The notes under the pieces: generated by a model
Told to the model about the DNA's origin: nothing
The model's database searches: none
Seen by the model: the letters and a program-made list of their open reading frames with translations, nothing else
Made by a program: the position numbers and the translations under genes
Shown: one piece after another, positions 37,430 through 49,888 of the stretch
Numbering within the stretch: the first letter of the stretch is position 1
Layout of the letters: the number at the start of each line of letters is the position of its first letter
Assembly (NCBI GenBank): GCA_001466705.2
Contig: LATX02000211.1
Location: 1,736,001 to 1,800,000, forward strand
DNA length: 64,000 nucleotides
Direction: 5' to 3'
From: Moniliophthora roreri
Taxonomy: Eukaryota > Basidiomycota > Agaricomycetes > Agaricales > Marasmiaceae

Positions 37430-39298
37430 TTTCCTTGGGTTATATGGTTTCCCATCTAATTCCTAGGCTACTTTCTCCCAACACAGTCACTTCACATTCA
37501 TTTCTTATCCTTATCCTCTTCGTTTTACTAGCTATTCTATCTGGAACTCGCATGCATGTTCTGTACCATCGCATTGCCTGCCTAACTACATATGTTGTAT
37601 CGATATACTCAAATTCCGTGTTTACTGTATCTACATCATAATCCAATTGGTATATACAGTACATCAGGACCCCCGGCTGAGAGGTCCGAGCCCGGACCCC
37701 CATTTTTCATCCGGCCATCCGGGTATCTATATATCACCTCAGGCCTCCGAAGGTCCCTATTTTGACGACAAACACCGAAAAAGCCACAAAATACATTCTC
37801 TTCGCGCTCCGCGCGGGTGGTTGTCCTCGACCCAGTTCCGTAACCGTGTCCCTGAAGTTGGCTCCGACACCAGCAATTTCCATCCGGACTGTCACCTCAT
37901 AGATTTTCAAATTTCCATCCGGAATCGCCCCAGACTTGTCCTGAGAACAGCGCTGAACGTGGAATACCGAGCCAGGGTCGTCATCGGCCGAGGACCGAGG
38001 TAAGTAACGCATCGGCGTTGTCCGTTATCCCGACGGCAAGTTAGCCGATGCTCACGTGGGCTATCGGGCAACCGGACAACTTGCTCCCATCGACCGCTTC
38101 ACAAACCGCTTTGAAATTTCGTCCGTATGGTTTTTTCTTATCTCCTTGGAGTTGCTTTCTGATACTTACAGATTTCTTAGTATTGCAGACTGCACCAAAG
38201 CTAACAAGGCCTCAATGCCGTGGTAGACGCTGTGAATGTCAGATGGTGGGCCACGGGGATCTGGAGTCTTGAACGAGTGGGAGGCTGGGAAGCACTGACT
38301 GGAAGGCAAAACTCAGATAATAGAAGGAGTGATAATTAGGTGGAGGTACGTTTTTATATCAGCTTGCCTGACGACCAGTAGTACCCAACCTTGACCCAAC
38401 CAGTATCCTGATTTTTTCAACGGCCCGCCAACGAATGTTGGGAAACCTGATTCCTTTGGAGCATCATTTTCAGTCATAGGTCCGTTAGTCAGTTGCCTCG
38501 GACAAGTAGCGTGTGGTGACCAACAATTGTAGGGTATCTGGTGCGTCTTTATTGAACTCTGAGAAGCGTTGGAACTGAAATTTCTAGTCCGTAGTCTCCC
38601 GGTACGGTCGGCTATGCAACGTCACCCGAGGAGTGTTCGTGGCCAGTTTTAGACGGAAAACGATACAAGCAGTTCACCACTCAAACGCCGCTGAGAAGGT
38701 TGTACTTGTCACTGTTGTACGGCCTCTTCCAATGACTTGTATCTAGAGCTCGGAGGTATGACGGTGTCTGCTAAACTTCGGTCCTCAAGTCAGTTCCAGG
38801 GCAACCCCATGGACCAGATTTTGTATTATAACGCGATTCCATCGGCCAATAAGAGTTGATGGATTACGGGGCGGCTCGAGAGTGGACAATGTAGAATCGA
38901 ATTTGTGGTCGATTTCGGATGGCGTGAGGTCTTCTAGCCATATAGTAGGGTCCATCGAGCCCAGTCTGTCACTGACAAGCGTAGTGTTAGTCATCCTAGG
39001 CTGACATTTCACTTCATGTGAAAACGCCACTCAGTTACCATCTCTTTATCTGCATGTTCGAGGCTACGTGCCCCTGATCTGCTGAATTGGCAAAGCTGCC
39101 GGTTGGTAGGTACGCGTTTGTCAATCAACATGGTTATGAACAACTGAGTCGGTCATTAAATATGTTATGTTTTAGGGCAGCATCTCCCGCATAACGTGCA
39201 TAATATGTCGTACATTACATGTCAAATCCAATTCATATACAATCCCTCGTCAGGGCAGGCGTTCGTTAATCCAGAACTGTTACCAGCGGTGATCCTTT
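37430..39298. other. Intergenic region, no recognised gene
   Basis: Short frames only. Two direct copies of AATTTCCATCCGGA (near 37876 and 37910) and a small GC-rich palindrome near 37803 (CGCGCTCCGCGCG) are the only structures noted. Confidence 0.35.
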
Positions 39299-39783
39299 TT
39301 AGACGGTCGAGTTGGGATTCTGGTGTTCTTGACCGATACTAATTGCTGTTGGGTCGTTCGAGATGGCATCGTCTCGATGATGCTGCGGGTATTCTGCACT
39401 GCGAGAAGTATTGGGTGATGGAGCGTGATTTCTGGGCCCCATGCCATCAAGCCCCAAACCCCCCTTGTGCCTGTCTGTGCCTAGAACTCCCGACTCGCGG
39501 TAAGCTTCTGCACCATATGCTCCCGTTGTGGTGTCAGCGGAAGTAGGCTGGCCCCTTATCCGTGCGAGACCGTTTGCCCATTCATTCCTGCCTGTTGCGG
39601 CAATCTCGTCGTTCTTCGCGCTCTGATCGTGTGCCACCGTGTCGGCGGCACCAAGGGCGGTTCCTCGAATGTTCTCTCCTGCACCTAGGAAGGAGTAGCA
39701 TCAGATCCGGGGTCTCAAAATCTAGGAGCGCACGTCGTACCATGCACAGCATCTACAGCACCTCTAGAGCGTTGATGGTTCAT
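39299..39783 (-). CDS. Small hydrophilic protein, LEA-like fungal family
   Basis: Two exons (39741-39783 and 39299-39684) join across a 56-nt GTACG..CTAG intron to read MNHQRSRGAVDAVHGAGEN, then IRGTALGAADTVAHDQSAK, NDEIAATGRNEWANGLARIRG and a long polar tail ending QEHQNPNSTV. The pattern (GxGENIRGTxLGAxDTV, then KNDEIAxxGRxExxxGxxxxxG) resembles small stress-associated, LEA-like proteins common in filamentous fungi. Their function is not settled; a protective role is an inference. The product, 142 residues, is Gly/Ala/Asp-rich, with no Cys and no membrane segment. The phase-correct splice that completes a conserved-looking motif is the best evidence that this is a real gene. No neighbour gives functional context. 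Confidence 0.65.
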
Positions 39784-42700
39784 GTCATTGACCAAGATCT
39801 ATTAACTGAATGGGTACGTGCCTGATTTTGCTTGCAACCGAGCTCATGATAGTGAAAAGACAAAAAACTTCTGAGATGTGGGTGTGGGGTTTCCGTCTAG
39901 TGAGCTCCGTTGTCTTTTATGTGTCCTGCCTCCTTGGTTATATCACTCGTGACGCTATTGGGGGGCGGAGCAACTCCACATCTAGCCAAGATAAGATTAG
40001 CGGGATGACAAAATGTTCAGGCGGCTAAAAGGGGTCTCGGCTGGCCTACGGCTTGACATCCGAATACTTGTGGTGCAATCTCGCATCGCTCTTGCCTGTA
40101 GTGGGCTCATATCTGACACACGTAAGCCCTACGGATCCAGTATAAAAGCCAGGCCATTCTCGCAGTATGTCCTCCAATCCCAATGTCCTTTCTACCCAGC
40201 TCATATCTTTCGTACCAGTCCCCTCTGCAGGGTATGCTGTTCATCAACGGTACATCCAAGCGAGTACCACACACTCAGGTTCTTCATTGCAATCGCCATT
40301 GTGGTGAGGGTAAGGAGCTCTGAGTCGTGGCGGCCGCAAGGATTACCGTTCGTGTTCTCAGCGCTCGCAAAGTAAGGGGTCTTGACGATCATGGTATAGA
40401 CAATTCCGAGTCTGCGTGACCAACCGGGAGACATCAATGATGCTGCCATACAACAAAGGCGGCGTCCCGATTCACCTATCCCTCTCACGTTTCTCTTACT
40501 ATGGCTCATATATCATCCCGCGCTAAGTAGGTTTTGTTAACTCCGATTTTCGCCGGACACCAGTACTATTTTCCCAGCTGTCTCCAGCCTAAACCATTCA
40601 TTCATTCCATTGCACCCGCGTCCGTATCCTACCGTTCTCAATCCATCGTCTCAGTATCTATTTAAAAATACCATTCGGACCCGGTTGTAGCAGGGTTTTC
40701 ACATATGTTCTCAGACCTTCCCCATGAATTTGATGGGCGAATAAATAAACTTCGAGAATTCTGGTTCTATCATTCACAATCCATCACGGTGCTCACAAAC
40801 GGAAGTTAGCCCCGTAGTATTGGCTCGCCAAGCGTTTTAGAAGGCTCAAAGATCATTCGTCGTCCAATGATAATTTTTCCCAAGCGATTTGATTGGTTGG
40901 ACCCAGGAGGTCGGCGTATGAACGGGATCCATTCGATATAGCGCGAAGTAAGAAGGCTCAGACTTGGACGGACGATATGGAACATGGAAGCCTCAGTTAT
41001 GTGAGCTGGCAGTTGTACTACCTGTATTATTACATGAAATGGAGCCACGAGCGAGTAGGCAGACAGGCAGGCGAGCGAGCACCAAACGCCACATAGGAGA
41101 TGTTGCCGCCATGATGCTGCGTAGTAGATGTATCTCAGACTACTCCAGCGTGGAGAGCGAGGTTATCTTGCGCTGAAGGCCGCTAATATGGCGACAATCA
41201 CTGCTTCTTCAACCCAGGACCGATGACGAAAACTGACGCAAAATAGTACGATAGAATACTAGATGTTGAAGCGAATATGAGAAAAAAGCGCCTAAGCTGA
41301 TATACATTCCGACTGCTAGGAAGCCGCCAGAATGGTGCCATTTGGCGACAGCGGGAAGTACGTCTTATTCAAACTTTCGATGGTGGCAATGTTCATTGCC
41401 GTTGACTAGCGACTGAGCGGCAGTTCCATAGGGGATACGTACGAAGTACCCTCCTTCCCTACTTACTACTGGATTTGTTATGCTGCCGCTGTCCCAACTG
41501 GGTAAACAGCATGCCTTGGAGCGATGTCTACGGTCAAAGATCCGACTTGTTTAGGCAGGATCTCTTTTTATGAGTTTAAGAGGGAAATCTATAAGTAGCT
41601 AGGCGCGCTCGGTTCTCGGGTTGATGTCCACCTACTATACCAATTGAATCGAAGTGATCAATGTTGTGAGAAGACCATCATTGCCAAAAAGGCTGAGGTC
41701 ATGATGAGCCGGATCTAAAACAAAAGTGAAAATACCACTCCCTGTTGACTTATCGAGAAAAAAAACTAGCTCAGGGTTCGTTCGTCATTGAGATATCGAT
41801 GTGATAGAGCTTGTGGCGTAGAAGCCAGGCCTCCGTGATCTATGGAATGCAGTGGATACTGGCATTTGGCCGTATACCCACACTGACGCGGCCAACACGG
41901 CGACAATTCCAACCCTTCATGATATTCGAGCGATTGTCGCCTCCCACCGCTGAGTACTGGACTCGGCGTCCGGGGTCGGTATCCCGAAGGCCTAGCAACC
42001 AAGGGAAAATCAAGTGCGCGTAACTGAATTCAAGGGATACTTTCATCATGATTCTGCTTATCTTCAAGTCGTAGCATATCACTGGCCAGAATCACGGGTT
42101 CATGATGGTGTGAGGAGTCCCAGAAGCATTATGGTGGAGGTACTATGAATAGGGAGGAGGCGGGAAATTCCCCTCTGATGAAAGTCGCCTGTAAGTTCTT
42201 GTTAAAGAAGCACTCGGAGTCAGGGTGACAACAGCAGATTCTGCTTCCTTTCACATACCAAATACCTTGGTATATCCGGCTGACTTTACCTCATGGCCAT
42301 TGGCGCCGCGGCTGAATGATGAGTTCTTCAGTCCCACTCGTATCTGACTAGGCTATACCTATACACGCTCGGGCGCAAAACTACTCACTCATTTGGTGCA
42401 GGTTTTGTACGACGTGTTTGTCGTGTGGGTACTGACGCAATACCTATCAGATTATTAGGATGGTGGGGCCGTGGCGGAAAAGGTCAGGTACAAGCGGAGT
42501 GGATGACCCCTTGGTGACGCAGCAGTATCCACCAAGTGGCTCTTGTGTCGAGTTAAGTTTGAGAAAGTCACGGTGGTATTGATATTCCGCGACATCTAAA
42601 TTGTTTTCCAGGAATCCATCAGAAAAGACGTTCGAAAGTTCCATGTTGAGCAAGGAGAACGTACTCTTGAGAAGATGGTCGTCCTTTCCCCTGGTTTCGG

Positions 42701-45700
42701 TAAAGTCTCGGTTCAGGACGCTATTGCGCTGAATGTGAGACCAAAGATAAGGGTAATCAAGTCCGCTATTGGTCGAGGAGGTTTCCGAGTTCTCTGAGAC
42801 CGCTCACCCAGCGTCTATGACGGTGGTGATATACTGTGGCCAATTAGGGAGTGTAGCAGTTGGCGCTATTGTAACTGTAGGACAAGGCCTTGAGTCAAGG
42901 AAAGCAGAGAATATGGCGCAATTACTTTATCGTGCTATTCCAAGAGCCTCTTGATTATTGTCACTATCAATAGAGCGGCAGGGTTTACTACCGCCGACCT
43001 ATTGTATCGGGTTCCACGCGTACAGGGACTGTGAGTACGTCGACCCTGGTATTTGCGATGTTCAGAGTCTATTCACCCGGGACGAGCCAAGAATCTGAGC
43101 CGGTGACCTAAGTAGTTCAATCAAGAGTGGATTTTCTCATGATATCAAAAAAAAAAAAGCTTACTGTTAAGGCGACTTCTTCCAAACAAAGGAGAGTTGA
43201 TCGGATTAACTCCAGGCTATACACCGAATCCAACCTTTGGAATTAACGAAGCGCCGGAGAGGTTTGTCATGTTCGATTAAGGACGTCATCCACAGTCGCC
43301 GAAGCGTTGAACCTTCCTTAGGTGGTATGATCCACGTTCCGATGCTTCAGTGACGTCCCTTGATCCGGAATCTACTGTGCTGGGTGAGATTCTTGCATCA
43401 GAAGCTGGTGTGATGGGGCGACTGTTTGTTTATCCGAATGACAAATTCAGAAGCGCTCATTGACGCTCACATTCTCAACGTCAGCGCAAAATGCAATAAA
43501 CATGATAAAGGATGAAGGGTATATGTCAAACACATTACAAATTGCAAGTGTACCGTTCTGACAGTGAACAGCGCTAATACACCTCTATCCAAAACTCCCA
43601 AATTCAACCCGCGATAGTACAAGCCAGGACTCTGAGGTAGAAAATGTCAGAGAGGTGCAAACGAATGCGATGGTCAGTCACTCACATGGAGCCGAACGCT
43701 ATGCCGGAACCTTTCGGTGATGACTCAGTACACGTTGGAGCCACCGTTTCTCGCCTCGGCGAGGACATTGATATCAACCTTTTCGCTTCGGCGGTGGAGG
43801 CGATGAGGCACGTGGTCACGCAGGCTCCCTGCTACGAGCTCGTCTTTGAGTTCAGCTTGTAGGTGACATGGTAGCGATGTCAGGCGCGGATATTGGGTAC
43901 AAGCGACAAGCATGGATTCAAGCCGCCGAGGGAACGATATACGTAACATGCCATCGTCCTTTTGGCGATATGAGCGACCATTCCGAGGAAAGTGCGTGGG
44001 TTGGTAGAGGAACGAACGAGGGGGATGTAAACAAAGACCCGTCTCTTGGCCCTTATCTGCCCCCAATCCAACTTCCATACCAAGGTAGAGATTGTGCTCG
44101 AGGAATCAAAGCTGACATCAGTCCTATTGTAGTTGGTACGTCACTTATCTCGCCACATGAACGAGGAATAGGGTACGTACATGATGTTGATCTTCTGTCT
44201 CTCAAATATCGGGGCGGCCCTTCTTTGGACTGATGATCTCAATTGCCTCGAAGCCAACGTATCGGCATGCTTGGGAATAGGACAGATATAATTGTTCAGC
44301 TTCTGAGACGCCCACAGCTGTGAGAGTCAGCTGAGGTGCAGGATTGTAGGCGTGCCAGCTCCCAGAGTGGGATTACAGAAGCTACCTCCACGAACAGTCA
44401 ATACAAGTGTTCCAAGTACTCGGTAAAGGTATAGCTAACTTACCATAGTCTAACACCTATTGAATCCCGATGATCTACGCAGAAGACCGTGTGAATGCCC
44501 TCAATAAATCTGTTCCAATCCCGTGCCAAGGATAACTGAATATCTGCAACTACTAAGAGACATGAGATAGAACATTTAACCATACTTGAATGTGAACGTA
44601 CTTACCATGCTTAACCTTCAAAACTGTCCTCCTCAGATACTATTGCTCCTGAAGCCCACGCTCACGAGGTAGAAAGCCCTCTCCTACGTCTTGGTATTGT
44701 CGCTGGAGAACATGTCGCCTATCGAAATTCGCATAGCCTTGAGCACGAGTAAGCGCTTGTGACCCAAGAGAAGCTCGACCATGGCGGCCAGATATCTTTG
44801 CCGATCACACAGCTTCCTGGACCTCGCGGCATGGTAGTCCGGCTTTCAATGGACTACAGCTTGGAATGAGTAATGATGTTCATATGGCGGGGGTAAAAGT
44901 AGCCCGACATACCCTGTCCCCGTGGTAGGTGTTCCTGGTGATCATGGGGCATAAATCATAGAGGGAAACTGTAGAAGCGCAATGACCGGTAGTTCTGCAA
45001 GAAACATGGTGGTTCAGGTTCGGATCATTGATGTAAACATTGTTCGTTTAGACACACCAGTCTTTTTCTTCACAAAGGAGGTTTCGAGGTGTTAGATCCA
45101 AGTTAGGTCCAGGTATGTGCGAAACGGTTTTCATGACGGGATGAAGTTGAAGGAAGGCGACGAGCTCTTCATATCAAAATCTCTGAATTCAGGAGCGTTT
45201 GTTTGTATTGACGTTCTGGATGGATTTGCGGGTTTTGATGAAGTCTGGGATACGCTTAAGTATGTCATGTTTCCTCAGATGAAAGAAATCCTTGTCATAC
45301 CCCGGAATGTTGAGGACGTTAGCAGTTGCCATTCTGGACCAAATATCGAAACTTGAAGGCGTCAGAGTCATACTGGTCCGAAATATCCCAACGACGCACC
45401 CCTAAACACGTTTCGCTTTTCGTCCTCCTACCTCACTTCCAGCGCACAAACTTGAGAAAAAAAATCTAATCGCCTTGTGAACCAGCTCGGATATGAGGTG
45501 ATGATGCAGCCTTTACGCCCGGCAAAAATAGCCGCCTGATCCATACGTTACTTGGGGAGTATGGCAGTACGGTGTGCTTTGGCTATGGTGACGGTGGTTG
45601 TGGGCGAACACCCCGGGGTTTGCATTGATGACATGGGGCCATGTTTCTCACGATCCATGGTGCTCTTCCTCACCGTGATCACAGTTACAGACAAGACCCA

Positions 45701-46492
45701 TTAACCTCTCTTCAAGCACTCCTTCAACTCGGTTTTTAAATATAATCTATACAGACCTAAGTATTTTTTTCGAGTACCTTCTGGCAGGAACGAACGTTGT
45801 GGCTCAGTGCATGGAAAATCGGAAGCTCGGAAGCCTGAAGTAATGGAATTCGATATTAGGTACGTCTTCTAATGAACCTCATGGTAATCGTGTAACGTGT
45901 GCCCGGCAGCTAATCGCGTAACCCCGGTAGCGCTGCCAGCGCTTGAACGAGCACTTGAAATGACGTCCACCTCTACTCACCCTGAATCTTCCCAACTTGG
46001 AAAGCCACTTCTCCCCATATCGTACTTTCGAAGTGCGCAAATGTGAGTGAAACAGTGTACCTTTCCCGTTGCACTATTTTAATCCCCAAGAGACCTTTGA
46101 AGGACCTTGTATTCTGTCGTTGCTAACTGCAACGCCTCTTATTGTACTATGCTCTGGATACTACTTATGCCCCGCTCTACCTTCTGGAATTGTTCCACTT
46201 TTAGAAATGCTGTTTATTACCTCGTTGCTTCGTTGCTATGAGTCAACCGTGATATTGATTTGCACAGCACCCAGATGGACCCATAAATACTACTGGCTTA
46301 TCAGATCAATAGTTCCCTAGGCTCTCCTCGAGTTCTCCCAACTCCTACTGTTCGCACCCTTCATCGACCGTGAATCCGAAACTCTATTTTCGGACGTGCA
46401 AAAAGGACCCGTGATCAATCTTTCAACTGCACAGGGCTCTCCCGAACATGTTGGTTTCCCTCTTTCTGCGCTGCTACTAACCGCAAACGCTA
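39784..46492. other. Long gene-poor stretch
   Basis: 6.7 kb without a gene that can be defended. A patchwork of coding-looking pieces occurs on the plus strand between about 42.6 and 45.36 kb, for example VEQGERTLEKMVVLSPGFG near 42640, GGQISLPITQLPGPRGMVV near 44800, and EGDELFISKSLNSGAFVC followed by VWDTLKYVMFPQMKEI near 45160-45280. Stops separate them and no family was recognised. This may be a decayed gene. Confidence 0.35.
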
Positions 46493-48238
46493 ATGCACTT
46501 GTTTTTACGTAGGACCAAAGACGTATTTGCAGCCTACAGCAGTGGCATCACTCAAGCTATCGAATGCCCTCATTGCGGTGGCAACATCGCAAGCAAACGC
46601 CCACACGGCTTTGACCATTACACGCTCGGAGTAGTTGGCCGCCTACACGAAACCAACGATCCGCTCGGCTCGGAACAGGAAGCGTCGATTCGTCAGGAGA
46701 TTAAGCGAATGGACGCTGCAGTGCGTAGTTGCGACAGCGAAATCAGTCTTCTTCGTGCTCGCATTCAGGGAATAATGAGCGAGCGGAAGAGGCTATTGCA
46801 TACTCGACCGAACTACGACTTCGTCCTTCACCCTATCCGTCGTATGCCTCGAGAATTGCTTTTGGAAATATTTCATCTTTGTGTCCAAAATGAGGTCGAA
46901 ACGCTGCTCGACATGAGCCCCAACGATGGAAGGTTATTCCCTGGGACGCTTGATACGCGGAGAGCACCTTGGACTCTTGCGCAGGTCTGCAGAACATGGA
47001 GGTCGCTGGCGTTAAAGGATAAGAAGCTTTGGCGTAACTTTGTGGTGACGTGGGGAGGCTCAGAAATGACTCGATACCAAACCAGTCCGAATGCTCTAGC
47101 TTCGCTGTTGTCTCTGCAGATGCTGCGATGTCGGAGAGCAAGAATGCACGTCACATACCTGGGGGATTCACATGAGGCTAAAGATGTGTTGCTCCAGCCT
47201 CTGTGTGCAATGGGTCATAACTGGTCTACAGCCTCTATCAGAGGGGATGCAGCAGGTCTTCGACAGTTCAACAATTATCGGGGCCGCTTCACGAACCTCG
47301 AAAATCTCGATCTACATTTCAATGTGGACTTTGACTGGGGTGACGACCCAAACACGCTGTTCACTCCTTTCTCCGAGGCTCCAGAGCTTCGCAAGCTCTC
47401 TCTCTCCGGCGATCTAGATGCTATCCGTGCCAATGCAGACCAGTTCCCGTGGAAACAGATCGAACATTTTACGCACAAGGTTTCTGCAGATTACCTCGCC
47501 TTCCAATCTGGAAGGTTTTTACTTATCCCCAAGATGAAAAACCTCCGGATTTGCGAGTTAGACTGTGTACCGCCAGATGGAATAGCATCACCCCGCCAAA
47601 ATTTACACCTCGAAGCTCTTCACACCCTAACCTTGCGGAAGATTCCTGGCAGCATCGAATCGGGCCCGGAACAATACCTTCAATGGTTCAGGTTGCCTGC
47701 TTTGGTCGTTCTGCACTTCCCTTCTGGATTCGGTTGTCCTAGCACTCTGAAGGCCTTCCTCGATCGTTCGGAATGCGAGCTTCAGGAACTCACGCTCATT
47801 GAACACGAGCTAGACGAGCGCGAAATCGAAGATCTGCTACGTGAGCGCCGTCTCCAGAAGCTGCGAACACTTAATCTCGGTGGATATCTGACAATGTTCC
47901 GACAATACATGTCGGAGGGTGTGTTTTCCGCTCTGACGATCATTCCCAATGGAATCGAAGGTGGTAATATTGTTCTTCCTAGACTGCAGTGCTTCACGTT
48001 GCATGGATATAATCGCAAGCGACTCAGTGCAGCCCTTGTTGACATGATCGAGTCGAGATGGTCGAACCCTGACATTGCCCAGCTCCCACCTGGGATGCGG
48101 GTTGACCGACTAGAACATGTGGAGCTTTGGAATCCGTTCCCTGACGGGTCACCTCGTCTACAAAACTACGACCCAAAGGCTGAGGCTTTGCTTCGGGAGC
48201 TATGCAGGCAAGGACTTGTTGTCGTGTGTGTGGAGTGA
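46493..48238 (+). CDS. F-box protein with LRR-like C-terminal region
   Basis: An uninterrupted frame of 581 residues. The N-terminus contains ECPHCGG at residues 23-29, a single CxxC that is not a full zinc finger. A helical stretch follows (residues 62-102, IRQEIKRMDAAVRSCDSEI, SLLRARIQGIMSERKRLL), typical of the coiled-coil that precedes the F-box in Agaricomycete proteins. The F-box starts near residue 114 (IRRMPRELLLEIFHLC) and continues to LAQVCRTWRSLALKDKKLW. The rest carries irregular LRR-like repeats (NLENLDLHFNVDF, APELRKLSLSGDL, KNLRICELDCVP, LHTLTLRKIPGS). It would be an SCF ubiquitin-ligase adaptor of unknown target. An upstream exon ending near 46452 is possible, but its frame does not supply a better start. 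Confidence 0.85.
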   Translation: MHLFLRRTKDVFAAYSSGITQAIECPHCGGNIASKRPHGFDHYTLGVVGRLHETNDPLGSEQEASIRQEIKRMDAAVRSCDSEISLLRARIQGIMSERKRLLHTRPNYDFVLHPIRRMPRELLLEIFHLCVQNEVETLLDMSPNDGRLFPGTLDTRRAPWTLAQVCRTWRSLALKDKKLWRNFVVTWGGSEMTRYQTSPNALASLLSLQMLRCRRARMHVTYLGDSHEAKDVLLQPLCAMGHNWSTASIRGDAAGLRQFNNYRGRFTNLENLDLHFNVDFDWGDDPNTLFTPFSEAPELRKLSLSGDLDAIRANADQFPWKQIEHFTHKVSADYLAFQSGRFLLIPKMKNLRICELDCVPPDGIASPRQNLHLEALHTLTLRKIPGSIESGPEQYLQWFRLPALVVLHFPSGFGCPSTLKAFLDRSECELQELTLIEHELDEREIEDLLRERRLQKLRTLNLGGYLTMFRQYMSEGVFSALTIIPNGIEGGNIVLPRLQCFTLHGYNRKRLSAALVDMIESRWSNPDIAQLPPGMRVDRLEHVELWNPFPDGSPRLQNYDPKAEALLRELCRQGLVVVCVE

Positions 48239-48593
48239 GGATACGAGTCCAACCCACGATGGTTTCTGGATAATTTTTGTTATGGTGTAACTTGTTAAGC
48301 GATCGTCACAGTGAATTTGACTTGATTACTCATGTGTCCGTACTGAGTACTTCACATATTGATATAACCCAAGAGACTCTGTAACCCACAGTACCAGCAC
48401 TTAACACTTAGATGAGTGCACAGATAGCTGGCACAAGGCAGGACCTATCTGTTTTGACTGCAGCCATCTTGCAGTGAATGACATGATTCGCATGATTCGA
48501 CGATGCAGTTTTTATTCAGAACGCTTCAGTAGAACTAGGTGTCCAAAGGAACAAAGACCATGTAGTTCAAGAAACACGGAACAACCCTTCCCC

Positions 48594-49331
48594 TCATCTA
48601 TCCGAGTCCTTCTTGACAACAACTAACCCATTAGATCGAAGGGCGTTAACCCTTACGTCTTCAGTAATCAACCGGTCTACCTGCACCAGCCGTAAGCGGC
48701 TAATCAGCTGCTCGTTCGTGCATCGATATTTGAGGATATCGAGAAGGACGGTATCACTGTACAAGTCCGTATGCCCCGGATATGCGAAGATAGAAAGGGT
48801 CTCTAAACGTGGTACCAGGGATGGCATCGCAGAGAATATGAGTAGATCCTCATCCGTTATACACGCGAACCTGAGCTCGAGGTACGTGAGCTCTGGTACA
48901 AGAGCTAACAGCCCAGAAAGTCCGGCGGTAGAGACTGGCATCGCACTGTGAATGACCAGACTAGACAATCCACAGGAAGATCGTCGAATGAACTCGATGA
49001 TGTTGGAGCATTCTTCGCTGAGCGAAATCCGAAGGAAAAGGTGGGTTAATTTCGGTGCGGTAACTCGTTCAATGAACCGGTCTAGTCCAATTAAGCAGAT
49101 ACGATGGGAGGACAATTCGAGTGATTGAAGTTGCGGATAAATTAACGCTGGTAGCTCAGGGCGAAGTTGGCGGACACACCCATCAGTCGAAAATTCCAGA
49201 GTGACAGATTCGACATTTCGGAGTGAGCTGAGCATCGGCCAGAGGCCTAGCTCGATGAATCTCGGGCTCTTCGTTATGTCACTCTCCACCCAATGGAAGC
49301 GAAGCAGTCGGTGTAAAGGTAGCTTCGTCAT
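48594..49331 (-). pseudogene. LRR part of an F-box-type gene, 5'-truncated
   Basis: An open frame of 245 residues with regular leucine-rich repeats: SSLRNVESVTLEFSTDG, YPQLQSLELSSHRICLIGL, APKLTHLFLRISLSEEC, VPELTYLELRFACITDEDL, VPRLETLSIFAYPG. It ends VNALRSNGLVVVKKDSDR, a tail much like that of the neighbouring F-box protein (LRELCRQGLVVVCVE). No F-box or preceding helix exists. The frame is closed by a stop just upstream of its first Met, exactly where the 393-bp inverted-repeat arm begins (49336). The 5' half was therefore probably lost when that segment was inserted. A short expressed protein cannot be excluded. Confidence 0.65.
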
Positions 49332-49335
49332 CCCT

Positions 49336-49728
49336 CACCTATGGTGCCCGAGGAATACCACGGGTTTGATGGCAAGCTACGCCTATCTCGGCATCAAATA
49401 TGAAGAGTTTTTGGGCTGAGAGGGCGCCCGTCGTTAAAACCCATCATTAATTCTGGTAATTTGAATTTTGCACCGAGAGCTCACTCCAAGGTCGAAATTC
49501 TCGCTGAACTTCCTGACCTCTCAGTCCGGCACTTCCCGTTCTATCGATATCGTCATCATTTCCTTTTCGTCGCCGTCGCCATCACCGCATGTTCCCGTCG
49601 CCGAGTCCCAACCATTAATTGCATAAATATAGATCAACATCCACCTCTTGACATCAAACTGCTATGATGCCGCCGCCTCAGGCCCATGATGCCCATCCAG
49701 TGTCCCCTTCCCTTTCCAGATTTATCGC
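49336..49728 (+). repeat. 393-bp inverted repeat, left arm (includes tail of an LRR-type gene)
   Basis: Matches the complement of 53363-53755 over the whole 393 bp with only point differences, nearly all CpG to TpG or CpA. The first 80 bp encode the end of a reading frame (HLWCPRNTTGLMASYAYLG, stop near 49419) that is also seen, in longer form, at the right arm. The remainder is non-coding. Confidence 0.88.
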
Positions 49729-49888
49729 CGAAGTATCAAATGTGCCATATATTTTGTCCTAGGTAAGTCATTTCTCTATGTACTGACCCTTATTTTCTTT
49801 CACACATCTCATTCAGGAGGCATGCCACACTATTACAACTCCACTTTCATTGTAGCTTCTGTTAGGCAGATAGCAGTTGGATGGGTCC

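Noticed and set aside
46440..46510. Upstream exon for the second F-box gene ending at an ATGTTG before a GTTTCC donor
   Set aside because: Joining it puts the ATG out of frame with the F-box reading, so the internal ATG at 46493 was kept.
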